A stretch of DNA of 64,000 nucleotides from NCBI RefSeq assembly GCF_000720635.1, contig NZ_JOCF01000023.1, positions 53,913-117,912 of the forward strand. Reading direction: 5' to 3'. How positions within the stretch are numbered: position 1 is the stretch's first letter; each line of letters starts with the position of its first letter. This DNA is from Streptomyces sp. NRRL WC-3742. Its GTDB lineage: Bacteria; Actinomycetota; Actinomycetes; Streptomycetales; Streptomycetaceae. The translations under genes and the position numbers were made by a program. The notes under the pieces were generated by a model. That model was not told where the DNA came from. It ran no database searches and saw nothing but the letters and a program-made list of their open reading frames with translations. Shown piece by piece: positions 9,314-17,191 of this stretch.

Positions 9314-10315
9314 TCACTTGGCGGCGCGCAGGCGGCGGGCGATCAGCGTGTTGGCCAGGCCGACCAGCACGAGCAGGACGAACATCAGCCAGGCGATGGC
9401 GGAGGCGCGTCCGAGCAGGCTGTAGTGGAAGCCCTGGTCGTACATGAGGATGCCGAGGGTCTCGTACTGGTGGTTGGTACCCCCCTGGTGACCGCTCTGA
9501 CCGCCGAACAGGTAGGGCTCGCCGAAGAGTTGGGTCGATCCGATGAACGAGACGACGACCGTGAACAGGATCGTCGGGCGCAGCTCGGGGACCGTGACGT
9601 GGAGGAACTGCCGCCAGCGGTTGGCGCCGTCGATCGCGGCGGCCTCGTACAGCTCGCGGGGGACGGCCTGCATCGCGGCGAGGTAGATCAGCGCGTTGTA
9701 GCCGGTCCACCGCCAGATCACGATCACGGAGACGGCGATCTGGGAGCTCAGGTCGCCGGACTCCCAGCGGATCGGCCCGAGGTCCACCAGGCCGAGCACC
9801 CAGTTGGCCATGCCGCCCTCGGGGCTGAAGATCAGCGCGAAGACGAGCGTGGCGGCCGCCACCGAGGTCGCGTACGGCGCCAGCAGGGCCGTCCGGAAGA
9901 AACCACGGGCCGGGAGACGGTAGTTGAGCAGGTGGGCGAGGCCGAGCGCGATCACCAGCTGCGGGACGGTGGACAGCAGACCGAGGGTGATCGTGTTGCG
10001 CAGGGCGTGCCAGAACTGCTCGCTCACCGGCCCGAACAGCAGGTCGCTGTAGTTCTGGAAGCCGACCCAGTCGGTCTGGTCCACGTTGTAGAGGCTGACC
10101 TGGTGCAGCGACAGGTAGCCGGTGTAGACCAGCGGGAAGAGCCCGAAGACCGCGAACACCAGGAAGAAGGGCGCGACGAACAGGTAGGGGGAGCCCTTGT
10201 GGTCCCAGCGGTGCAGCCGGCCGCGCAGGCCCGTCGGCCTGGCTCGGCGCTGCGGCGGGCCCGAGGCGGGTGGGTCGGCCGTGTCTCTTCGGGGCGTACG
10301 GGTCGGGGTGGCCAC
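9314..10315 (-). CDS. cebF: ABC transporter permease CebF (cellobiose/cellotriose uptake)
   Basis: 333 residues, CUT1 permease with six spans and the EAA loop [23 protein letters not shown] at about residues 215-237. GTG at 10315 is chosen because GGAGGA lies five bases upstream; an in-frame ATG at 10396 has no such site and overlaps the upstream hairpin. With CebG it forms the membrane channel, fed by lipoprotein CebE. It sits 142 bases after cebE, the gap being filled by a strong hairpin that should lower its expression relative to the binding protein. Confidence 0.9.
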   Translation of the reverse strand: MATPTRTPRRDTADPPASGPPQRRARPTGLRGRLHRWDHKGSPYLFVAPFFLVFAVFGLFPLVYTGYLSLHQVSLYNVDQTDWVGFQNYSDLLFGPVSEQFWHALRNTITLGLLSTVPQLVIALGLAHLLNYRLPARGFFRTALLAPYATSVAAATLVFALIFSPEGGMANWVLGLVDLGPIRWESGDLSSQIAVSVIVIWRWTGYNALIYLAAMQAVPRELYEAAAIDGANRWRQFLHVTVPELRPTILFTVVVSFIGSTQLFGEPYLFGGQSGHQGGTNHQYETLGILMYDQGFHYSLLGRASAIAWLMFVLLVLVGLANTLIARRLRAAK

Positions 10316-10403
10316 AGGTTCCTCCGTGCCGGGTCGACGGCCGGCTGGGGCCGTCGGGTCGTTCTGGACAGTGTTCGGTCGGTCTCGGCTGTTCACGGGC
10401 CGT

Positions 10404-10447
10404 GGCCGTGCGGACCGCGTCGGGGGCGTGGCGCGGTCCGCACGGCC
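10404..10447 (-). promoter_or_regulatory. Intercistronic hairpin between cebE and cebF
   Basis: GGCCGTGCGGACCGCG (10404-10419) and CGCGGTCCGCACGGCC (10432-10447) form a perfect 16-bp stem with a 12-base loop, 10 bases after the cebE stop. Such hairpins commonly protect or partly terminate the binding-protein message in sugar ABC operons. Confidence 0.7.
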
Positions 10448-10457
10448 TGCCCGGCGG

Positions 10458-11759
10458 CTACTGGACGCTGCTCTTGAGCTGCTTGACGGTGGCGGCCCAC
10501 GCCTCCTCGGGGCTCTGGTGGTTCTGCTCCATCAGCTGCACGCCGTTGCCGAAGGCCCCGTGGAAGTCACCGTGGTGCGGCCCCGTCTCGGCGGGCTGGA
10601 TCGCCTTGGCGGCGGTGGAGAAGATCTGCCCGGTGGGAGAGTTCGGGCCGATGTAGGGGTTCTTGAAGTCCGTGACGCCCGGGAGCGTGTACGCCTTCTG
10701 GTTGGCGGGGATGTTCCCGACCTTCTGGAAGACCTTGGCCTGCTGCTCGGGCGCGGTGAGCCACACGGCGAGTTCCTGGGCCTGGGCCACGTGCTTGCCG
10801 GAGGCCGGCACCGTCAGGAACGAGCCGCCCCAGTTCCCGGCGGCGGGGGCCTGCGCGATGTTCCACTTCCCGGAGTTGCCCGCGCCGGAGTACTTCTCGA
10901 TGTTGGCCTGCTGCCAGGACGGGCAGACGGTGGTGGCGAACGTGGAGTTGGAGAAGGCCGTCTGCCAGGTCGTGTCGAACTCCTTGAGCCCCTGGGTGAT
11001 GTTGGCCGCAACCGCGTCGGAGGCCAGCTTCCAGCCGTTCTTCACCCCGGCGGAGCCCTCGTAGTCGGCCTTGCCGTTCTTGTAGTACTGCTCGGCGTTG
11101 GAGGAGACCGCGCCGTTGTACAGGCCCGTGGCGGTGTCCATGAAGAAGGTGCCCTTGGGCGCCTTGGCCTGGTACTGGCGGCCGACCTCGACGTACTTCG
11201 CCCAGTCGCCCGCCCACAGGGCGCTGACCGCGGCGGGGTCGGCGGGCAGGCCCGCCGCCTGGAAGAGGTCCTGGCGGTAGCAGATCGCCATCGGGCCGAC
11301 GTCCGTGCCGAGGCCGACGGTCTTGCCCTGGGGGTTGGTCGCCTGCTTCCACTTCCACGGCAGGTAGGCGTCCTTGTCCACGCCCGGGGCGTGGGAGAGG
11401 TCGGTGAAGGCGGAGCTGAGCTGGTCGGAGGTGGCCAGCGCGATCCGGCTCACCTCGAGGGCCTGGATGTCGTCGAGTCCGCCGCCGGACAGCCTGGTCT
11501 GCAGTGCGGTCCAGTAATCACCCTCCACCGTGGTGGAGTTCTCCTTGATGGTGATGTTCGGGTGCGCCTTCATGTACTCGTCGAAGAGCCCGGCCTCCTT
11601 GTAACCGAAGGTGCCGAAGTCGCCCACGGTGAGCGTGATCTTCGCGTTCGGGTCGTCCGAGCCGGAGCTGCCGGAGGAGCATCCGGTGGCCAGGACCGCG
11701 GTGAGGGCGGCGGCCGACAGGAGTGCGGAGGCTCTGAGGGTACGGCTGCGCAGGTACAT
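10458..11759 (-). CDS. cebE: Extracellular solute-binding lipoprotein CebE (cellobiose/cellotriose)
   Basis: 433 residues. Lipoprotein signal peptide with lipobox LATGC (Cys27), then a family 1 sugar-binding-protein body (ITLTVGDFGTFGY, ALEVSRIALATSD, FMDTATGLYNGAVSS). Anchored outside the membrane, it should capture cellobiose or cellotriose and deliver them to CebFG. ATG 11759 has the site CTGGAGAA nearby. A perfect CebR operator lies 144 bases upstream and a LacI gene lies just beyond. Assignment rests on fold, gene order with two permeases and a GH1 enzyme, and the operator; ligand specificity is by analogy with characterised CebE. Confidence 0.88.
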   Translation of the reverse strand: MYLRSRTLRASALLSAAALTAVLATGCSSGSSGSDDPNAKITLTVGDFGTFGYKEAGLFDEYMKAHPNITIKENSTTVEGDYWTALQTRLSGGGLDDIQALEVSRIALATSDQLSSAFTDLSHAPGVDKDAYLPWKWKQATNPQGKTVGLGTDVGPMAICYRQDLFQAAGLPADPAAVSALWAGDWAKYVEVGRQYQAKAPKGTFFMDTATGLYNGAVSSNAEQYYKNGKADYEGSAGVKNGWKLASDAVAANITQGLKEFDTTWQTAFSNSTFATTVCPSWQQANIEKYSGAGNSGKWNIAQAPAAGNWGGSFLTVPASGKHVAQAQELAVWLTAPEQQAKVFQKVGNIPANQKAYTLPGVTDFKNPYIGPNSPTGQIFSTAAKAIQPAETGPHHGDFHGAFGNGVQLMEQNHQSPEEAWAATVKQLKSSVQ

Positions 11760-11902
11760 GAGGTTCTCCAGGACCAGTAGCGGGAGACGCGGGGGTGGGG
11801 CCGCGCTCGGGACACCGGGAGGGGCGCCGCGAGCGGTCGTGAGGGGTGCGGGGGCCGGGGTGCGGACTCGGTCCGGCCGCTCCGGGAGCGCGGGGCGAAG
11901 CA

Positions 11903-11916
11903 TGGGAGCGCTCCCA
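11903..11916. promoter_or_regulatory. CebR/CelR-type operator upstream of cebE
   Basis: Perfect TGGGAGCGCTCCCA, extended to CATGGGAGCGCTCCCATA, 144 bases upstream of the cebE start in the 283-bp gap between cebE and the LacI gene. It is the expected position for repression of cebEFG-bglC. Nothing else is obvious in this gap. Confidence 0.88.
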
Positions 11917-12042
11917 TACGGGAACCCTGCTCCCTCGGTGAAGGACTGTCAAGAGGTGTGGCACCAGGGGAATTCGGGCCGTCCGACCGGTTTCGGGCAG
12001 ACCGGATCGCGGCCCGTGGCAGGGCCATGTCCAGGGGTGGTG

Positions 12043-13077
12043 TCAGTCGGCGGTTCCGGGCGACGGCGCGGACTCGCGGACGGTCAGGCGGGTGGGGAGG
12101 ACGAGGGGGCTCGGGTCCTGGCCGTCGATGGCGGCCACGAGCATCCGGGCCATCTCCAGGCCCAGGGCGCGCACCGGCTGGTGCACGGTCGTCAGCGGCG
12201 GGTCGGCGTACAGGGCGCCGGCGAGGTCGTCGAACCCGACGACCGCGACGTCCTCGGGCACGCGCCGGCCGTGGCGGCGCAGGGCGCGCAGCGCGCCCAG
12301 CGCCATGCCGTCGTTGGCGGTGAACACCGCGTCGACGTCCGGACGGTCCGTCAGCAGCCGTTCCATCGCGGCTTCGCCGCTGTCCTGGGTGAAGTCGCCG
12401 GCCGCCACGCCGGCGGCGGACCGGCCGGCCAGGATCAGCGCTTCGTGGAAGCCCTGTTCGCGGGCGACGGAAGCCTCCAGGTCGGGCTGTCCGGCGATCA
12501 TCGCGATGTTACGGCGGCCGCCGCGCACCAGGTGCTCGGTCGCCAGACGGGCTCCGCCCCGGTTGTCCGGGTCCACGTACCACCGGGGTGTGCTGCCCTC
12601 CAGCGGAAGGCCGCCGAAGACCACGGGCAGCTCCGTCTCCTCGGCCAGCCGGCCCAGGGGGTCGTCACCGCGCAGCGCCATCAGCATCACGCCGTCCGCC
12701 CGGTGGGAGCTCAGGATGCGCCGCAGGCGCTCCTTGCCCCGGGGCGTGTTGGCCAGCAGCAGGATCAGTTCCAGGTCCGTCCGGTCGAGGTAGGAGCTCA
12801 CGCCCACCGTCACCTCGGCGAAGAACGGGTCGGCGAACAGGCCGGGTTCGTCGCTGGACACCGCCAGCACCACCGCACCCGCGCGCCGGGTCGCCAGCGC
12901 CCGCGCGGTCGGGTTCGGCACGTAGCCGAGCTCGCGGACCGCCCGTTCCACCGCCGCGCGCTTGGCCGCGCTCACGTGCGGCACGTTGTTGATCACCCTG
13001 GACGCCGCCGTGCGCGAGACGCCGGCCCGGGCGGCGACCTCGTCCAGCGTCGGCTGGCGTCGTGGAGACGTCTCCAT
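12043..13077 (-). CDS. LacI-family regulator next to cebE (CebR by position)
   Basis: 344 residues. N-terminal helix-turn-helix at residues 8-33 (TLDEVAARAGVSRTAASRVINN) and hinge GYVPNPTARALATRR, then a periplasmic-binding-protein-like sugar sensor with the usual VDAVFTANDGMALGAL and VVGFDD. Its position matches cebR of characterised Streptomyces loci. However, its recognition helix reads SRTAASRVINN, whereas the regulator at 24221 carries [13 protein letters not shown], the sequence I recall for CelR. Two GGAAGCGCTTCC palindromes lie in the gap beside its own gene. It may therefore be a relative with shifted specificity that controls the divergent GH6 genes and itself. Confidence 0.85.
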   Translation of the reverse strand: METSPRRQPTLDEVAARAGVSRTAASRVINNVPHVSAAKRAAVERAVRELGYVPNPTARALATRRAGAVVLAVSSDEPGLFADPFFAEVTVGVSSYLDRTDLELILLLANTPRGKERLRRILSSHRADGVMLMALRGDDPLGRLAEETELPVVFGGLPLEGSTPRWYVDPDNRGGARLATEHLVRGGRRNIAMIAGQPDLEASVAREQGFHEALILAGRSAAGVAAGDFTQDSGEAAMERLLTDRPDVDAVFTANDGMALGALRALRRHGRRVPEDVAVVGFDDLAGALYADPPLTTVHQPVRALGLEMARMLVAAIDGQDPSPLVLPTRLTVRESAPSPGTAD

Positions 13078-13199
13078 CGCGATCGTCGTCCTCCTGTTGC
13101 CGATGGGTGTGGTCCGGGGCGTGGTTCAGGCGTGGTTCCGGCCGTGATTCCACGGGTGTCCCGTGGTGGGGTGATCAACCGTACTCGCCCCGCGCCCCG

Positions 13200-13217
13200 A
13201 CTGGAAGCGCTTCCAGT
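13200..13217. promoter_or_regulatory. LacI-type operator, variant class, site 1
   Basis: Perfect 18-bp palindrome ACTGGAAGCGCTTCCAGT in the 295-bp gap between the LacI gene (starts 13077) and the GH6 gene (starts 13373). It differs from the CebR box at the fourth position of each arm (A for G). Confidence 0.75.
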
Positions 13218-13325
13218 TTCCGAACCGGCGCGGGCACCGGCCGAATTCCAGGATCAGAGACGGGATCAGGCACTTACGGCACGCGTCTTGACACCCGGTT
13301 CGTACTGCCCCAATCATCTGGGACC

Positions 13326-13337
13326 GGAAGCGCTTCC
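13326..13337. promoter_or_regulatory. LacI-type operator, variant class, site 2
   Basis: Perfect 12-bp palindrome GGAAGCGCTTCC, 35 bases before the GH6 start at 13373 and about 120 bp from site 1. The near-promoter position suggests repression of the cellulase pair. Confidence 0.72.
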
Positions 13338-13372
13338 ATCCTCCCTCCCACCCCCCACCCCGTGGAGGAACC

Positions 13373-14347
13373 ATGAGCCGCTCGCTCCGTACGCGTTCCC
13401 TGCTCCTGGCCCCGGTGCTGAGCACCGCCCTTCTCACGCTCCACCCCGTCGCCGCCCACGCCGCCGACCCCACCGGCATGACCAGCGGCTTCTACGCCGA
13501 CCCCGACTCCTCCGCGCAGCGGTGGGTCAACGCCAACCCCGGGGACGGCCGCGCCCCCGCCATCCGCTCGTCGATCGCCAACGTGCCGATGGCGCGCTGG
13601 TTCGGCAACTGGAGCGGCACCATCGGGACGGCGACCGGCGCCTACGTCGGCGCGGCCTCCGCCAACCACAAGCTGCCGATCCTGGTGGCGTACAACATCC
13701 CCAACCGCGACATCTGCGCCGGACAGTCCGGCGGCGGGGCGGGCAGCGCCGCCGACTACCGGAGCTGGATCGCCGCCTTCGCCGACGGCATCGGCAACCG
13801 GCCGGCGGTGGTGGTCCTCGAACCCGACTCGCTCGGCGACGAGAGCTGCATGAGCCAGGCCCAGATCGCCGAGCGCGACGGCCTGCTGAGCAACGCCATC
13901 GCGCAGTTCAACGCCAAGGCCCCCAACACCTGGGTCTACCTCGACGCCGGAAACCCCGCCTGGTTGAGCGCCGACACCATGGCCCGGCACCTGGCCGCGG
14001 CCGGGGTGAGCGGAGCCCGCGGGTTCTCGCTCAACGTGTCGAACTACCTCCCCACCGGGGACAACGTCTCCTACGGCAACGCCGTCAACGCGTCCCTGGC
14101 GTCCATGAAGGGCTTCACCAAGCCCTTCGTCGTCGACACCAGCCGCAACGGCAACGGCTCCAACGGCCAGTGGTGCAACCCGGCGGGCCGCAGGATCGGC
14201 TCGCCCTCGCAGATGGGCGGCGGCGCCGAGATGCTGCTGTGGCTCAAGGCGCCCGGCGAGTCCGACGGCAACTGCGGTGTCGGCAGCGGCTCGTCCGCCG
14301 GACAGTTCCTGCCCGAGGTCGCCTACAAGATGATCTACGGCTACTGA
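13373..14347 (+). CDS. Secreted GH6 endo-1,4-beta-glucanase
   Basis: 324 residues. Sec signal peptide to about residue 31 (AHAADP). GH6 core with YNIPNRDICAG, VVLEPDSLGD (catalytic-acid region), VYLDAGNPAW, FSLNVSNY, VVDTSRNGNG and LWLKAPGESDG. The short loops around the active site fit an endoglucanase rather than a cellobiohydrolase. No carbohydrate-binding module. ATG 13373 follows GGAGGAACC. Two GGAAGCGCTTCC operators lie upstream. It is followed after 147 bases by a second GH6 gene; the two look like an old duplication with loops gained in the second. Confidence 0.92.
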   Translation: MSRSLRTRSLLLAPVLSTALLTLHPVAAHAADPTGMTSGFYADPDSSAQRWVNANPGDGRAPAIRSSIANVPMARWFGNWSGTIGTATGAYVGAASANHKLPILVAYNIPNRDICAGQSGGGAGSAADYRSWIAAFADGIGNRPAVVVLEPDSLGDESCMSQAQIAERDGLLSNAIAQFNAKAPNTWVYLDAGNPAWLSADTMARHLAAAGVSGARGFSLNVSNYLPTGDNVSYGNAVNASLASMKGFTKPFVVDTSRNGNGSNGQWCNPAGRRIGSPSQMGGGAEMLLWLKAPGESDGNCGVGSGSSAGQFLPEVAYKMIYGY

Positions 14348-14410
14348 CGCCGAGCGAGGCCGGGGCCGGCTCCCACGCGGGGTCGGCCTCGACCTCCCGC
14401 ACACGCTGCC

Positions 14411-14452
14411 CCCCTTCGTACCGCCCCCTTCGTACCGCCCCCTTCGTGCTGC
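14411..14452 (+). repeat. Three tandem copies of a 14-bp unit
   Basis: CCCCTTCGTACCGC twice in perfect tandem (14411-14438) and a third copy with two changes (14439-14452), in the spacer between the two GH6 genes. Confidence 0.85.
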
Positions 14453-14494
14453 CCCGCCCCTCCCGACTCCCGATTCCCAACCAGAGGACACCTG

Positions 14495-15775
14495 GTGATA
14501 CCCCGTATCCCACGCTCGCTGATCCCCGTCGGCATCGCCGCCCTGCTCGCCGGGCTCGCCGTCCCGGCCCAGGCCGAGGCCGCCGAGTCCACCGGCCACC
14601 GGCTGCCCGCCGGAACCCGCTTCTACGTCGAGCCGGACAGCGACGCCACCCAGCAGGTCCTCCGCGACCTGACGGACCACGACCCGGCGAGCGCCCTCGC
14701 CATGGCGAAACTGGCGACCTGGCCCCAGGCCCACTGGTTCTCCGAGGGCACCCCGGACCAGGTCGAGGAGCAGACGCGCACCCTGGTGCGCCGCGCGGCC
14801 CGCACCGGCACCGTCCCGGTCCTGGTCTCCTACAACATCCCGGGGCGGGACTGCTCCCAGTACTCCTCCGGAGGCGCGCAGTCCGACGCGGCCTACCAGG
14901 CATGGATCGCCGCGCTGGCCCGGGGCGTCGGCCGGTCGAAGGCCGTGATCATCCTCGAACCCGACGCCCTGGCCAACCTGCCCCGCGACTGCTCCCCGAC
15001 CACCGACCCCACGGGCGCCCTCACGGCCGGACGCATCGCCGACCTCCGCTACGCGATCGACGCCCTGGAGAAGCAGCCGAACACCACCGTCTACCTGGAC
15101 GCGGGCAACAGTCACTGGCAGAGCGTGGGCGCCATGACCCAGCGCCTGATCGACGCCGGGGCCGAGCGCACCCAGGGCTTCTCGCTGAACGTCTCCAACT
15201 TCTTCGCCACCGACCTGTCCGACCACTACGGCACGTGGGTGTCCAACTGCCTCTGGTACGCGACCAAGGGCCCCGAGTCCGCACGCGGTCACGCCGACCG
15301 GTGCGCCGGCCAGTACTACTCGCCCGCCGCCCCGAACGACGGCAAGCCGGGCAACTCCGTCGACGCGGACGACCCCGCCACCTGGCACTGGACCGACCAG
15401 TGGTTCCAGCAGACCGTCGGCACCCCGCCCGCGAACGAGCTCACCCACTTCGTCGTCGACACCAGCCGCAACGGGAAGGGCGCCTGGAAGCCACCGGCGG
15501 GCAAGTACACCGGCGACCCGCAGATCTGGTGCAACCCGCCCGGCCGCGGCATCGGCGACCGCCCCACGGCCGACACCGGCACCCCGCTCGTGGACGCCTA
15601 CCTCTGGATCAAGACCGTCGGGCAGTCCGACGGCCAGTGCAACCGCAGCGTCCCCGGCGCGACGGCCGACCCGGAGTACGGCACCGTCGACCCGCCGGCC
15701 GGCACCTGGTGGCCCGAGCAGGCCCGCACCCTGGTGGGCAACGCCACCCCGGCGCTGACCTTCAACTGGCGCTGA
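14495..15775 (+). CDS. Secreted GH6 glucanase / cellobiohydrolase-like, no CBM
   Basis: 426 residues. Signal peptide to about residue 29 (AQAEAAES). GH6 signatures YNIPGRDCSQYSSGG, IILEPDALANLP, VYLDAGNSHW, FSLNVSNFF, VVDTSRNGKG and LWIKTVGQSDG. Compared with the neighbour it has longer loops, including a Cys-bearing insertion around SNCLWYATKG...ADRCAGQYY and a C-terminal TWWPEQA segment, which could cover the active site and give a more exo-acting enzyme. GTG start 14495 follows AGAGGA. Same strand as the first GH6 gene and probably co-transcribed. It ends in a strong hairpin. Confidence 0.9.
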   Translation: MIPRIPRSLIPVGIAALLAGLAVPAQAEAAESTGHRLPAGTRFYVEPDSDATQQVLRDLTDHDPASALAMAKLATWPQAHWFSEGTPDQVEEQTRTLVRRAARTGTVPVLVSYNIPGRDCSQYSSGGAQSDAAYQAWIAALARGVGRSKAVIILEPDALANLPRDCSPTTDPTGALTAGRIADLRYAIDALEKQPNTTVYLDAGNSHWQSVGAMTQRLIDAGAERTQGFSLNVSNFFATDLSDHYGTWVSNCLWYATKGPESARGHADRCAGQYYSPAAPNDGKPGNSVDADDPATWHWTDQWFQQTVGTPPANELTHFVVDTSRNGKGAWKPPAGKYTGDPQIWCNPPGRGIGDRPTADTGTPLVDAYLWIKTVGQSDGQCNRSVPGATADPEYGTVDPPAGTWWPEQARTLVGNATPALTFNWR

Positions 15776-15791
15776 GAGAGCGCCCACACCG

Positions 15792-15826
15792 CCCGAAGCA
15801 CCGCCACGCCCCGAAGCACCGCCACG
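15792..15826 (+). repeat. Two tandem copies of a 17-18-bp CGAA repeat
   Basis: CCCGAAGCACCGCCACG at 15792-15808 is repeated at 15809-15826, between the GH6 stop and the terminator. It resembles the repeats at 41212 and 45871. Confidence 0.7.
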
Positions 15827-15830
15827 GCCC

Positions 15831-15862
15831 GACGCCTGGAAGCCACCGCGCTTCCAGGCGTC
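15831..15862. terminator. Bidirectional hairpin between GH6 and the kinase-like gene
   Basis: GACGCCTGGAAG (15831-15842) and CTTCCAGGCGTC (15851-15862): a perfect 12-bp stem with an 8-base loop, between converging genes. Confidence 0.75.
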
Positions 15863-15874
15863 GGCCGTCGCCGG

Positions 15875-16414
15875 TCAGCGGGCCGCGTTCACCTGGGCAC
15901 GGAGCCAGTTCCGGGCCTGCCCGGCCGATCGCAGGCGCACCAATCGGACCTGGGCGTACGCCGGTCGGCCCAGCAGTTCCGGGACGTCTCTCCGATGGCG
16001 ACCGGGATCACGCCAGGCCGAACCGAGCAGTCCGTCCCGCCAGACGGCGCGCAGCGACTGGTGGCACTCCGGGAACACCTCGCCGTCGCCCAGCAGTTGG
16101 CGCACCGTCCTGCGCACCACCCGGGTGAACGACACACGACGCGGGAGATCCAGCCACACCAGCACGTCCGCCCGCGACCAGAGCACGTCGGCGACCTGCG
16201 GAAGGTAGCTCCCCGCCACCACCCAGCGCTCCTCGTCGGCCAGGCGGCGGACATCGGCCCGGAACTCCTCCGCCGGACGCCGGCTCCATCCGGGCCCCCA
16301 GAACAGCAGGTCGAGGTCGGCCGGCCGACCGCCGGTGCCTTCGGCCAACGCCCTTGCCAGCGTGGACTTTCCCGCCCCGGCGGCTCCCACGACCACCACG
16401 CGCCTCATCGTCAT
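15875..16414 (-). CDS. P-loop NTPase, adenylate kinase-like (topology-modulation protein type)
   Basis: 179 residues. Walker A GAAGAGKST at about residues 10-18, then LDLLFWGPGWSRRP, WVVAGSY and VLVWLDLPRR. This layout is typical of small nucleotide or substrate kinases often annotated as AAA or topology-modulation protein. The substrate is unknown. ATG at 16414 or 16408 (MTMRR) are equally possible starts. No link to the sugar genes is evident; it converges on the GH6 pair and shares orientation with the HAD gene upstream. Confidence 0.75.
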   Translation of the reverse strand: MTMRRVVVVGAAGAGKSTLARALAEGTGGRPADLDLLFWGPGWSRRPAEEFRADVRRLADEERWVVAGSYLPQVADVLWSRADVLVWLDLPRRVSFTRVVRRTVRQLLGDGEVFPECHQSLRAVWRDGLLGSAWRDPGRHRRDVPELLGRPAYAQVRLVRLRSAGQARNWLRAQVNAAR

Positions 16415-16475
16415 GAGGTCAACCTGCCAAGACGATCGGAGGCGGGCAAGCACGTTTCCCCACGTGCGTGCGGGC

Positions 16476-17078
16476 TCAGCCCCGGGGCCGGGTGACCGGG
16501 CGTACGTCGATGACGGGCATGCCCGCGGCGTGGGCCGCTTCGATCCCCTCGTCGCTGTCCTCGTACACCAGGCAGTCGGCCGGGGCCGTCCGCAGGGCTT
16601 CGGCGGCCCGGAGGAAGATGTCCGGGGCCGGTTTGCCGCGGTCGACCTCGTCGCGGGTGACCAGAGTGGTGAACAGCCGTTCCAGGGACAGGTGCCGGAT
16701 GGTCGTCTCGATGATCAGGCGGGCGCCTCCCGAGGCTACCGCCAGGGGGAGCGTGCCGTGGCAGGCCAGCGCGACCTCGGCCACCGGTGCGTGCACCCGG
16801 ATCCGGTCCGCGTTCACCAGGAAGTGCCGGTCGCGGGCCGCGACGAGATCGTCGACCGGGACGGTGAGCCGGGTTCCGGTCCCGGCCAGCAGCTCGTGGA
16901 TCAGGTCGGCGGAGGAGAGACCGGTCCTGGCGTCGAACCAGTCCTGATCGAGTCTCATCCCCTGGGTGGCCAGGGCCGCTTCCATCGCCCGGTAGTTCGC
17001 CTCCTGGCTGTCGACCAGCGTGCCGTCCCAGTCGAAGAGCAGGGCCCGGGCACGGCCCGGGTGGAGTTCGGTGAGCAT
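16476..17078 (-). CDS. HAD-superfamily phosphatase / beta-phosphoglucomutase-like
   Basis: 200 residues. Motif I FDWDGTLVDS (residues 14-23, two catalytic Asp), motif II VASGGA, motif III RGKPAPD and motif IV YEDSDEGIEAA. The helical cap between residues 30 and 90 marks a subfamily IA enzyme such as a phosphoglycolate phosphatase or sugar-phosphate phosphatase/mutase. ATG 17078 gives a compact N-terminus; a GTG four codons upstream is possible. It lies downstream of the ricin-lectin gene, but a hairpin at 17139 separates them. Confidence 0.82.
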   Translation of the reverse strand: MLTELHPGRARALLFDWDGTLVDSQEANYRAMEAALATQGMRLDQDWFDARTGLSSADLIHELLAGTGTRLTVPVDDLVAARDRHFLVNADRIRVHAPVAEVALACHGTLPLAVASGGARLIIETTIRHLSLERLFTTLVTRDEVDRGKPAPDIFLRAAEALRTAPADCLVYEDSDEGIEAAHAAGMPVIDVRPVTRPRG

Positions 17079-17138
17079 GGGGGAGGTCACCTTCCTGAGT
17101 GCCGTGGTGCGGACGGATCCGAGGCTGTCACGGGGGAA

Positions 17139-17163
17139 CCCCCGGCCGCTGTGCGGCCGGGGG
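17139..17163 (-). terminator. Hairpin after the ricin-lectin gene
   Basis: CCCCCGGCCGC (17139-17149) and GCGGCCGGGGG (17153-17163), an 11-bp stem with a 3-base loop, 29 bases beyond the stop at 17192. Confidence 0.7.
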
Positions 17164-17191
17164 TCGGGGTTCGGGTTCAGGGTGGGTGGTT

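Noticed and set aside
10316..10396. Longer cebF start at ATG 10396
   Set aside because: No ribosome site, and it would place coding sequence up to the cebE-cebF hairpin; GTG 10315 has GGAGGA five bases upstream.
11611..16128. A 4.5-kb open frame on the plus strand running through cebE, the LacI gene and the GH6 genes
   Set aside because: It crosses well-supported genes on both strands, has low-complexity Arg/Pro/Gly-rich translation and no recognisable domain; it is a product of high GC content.
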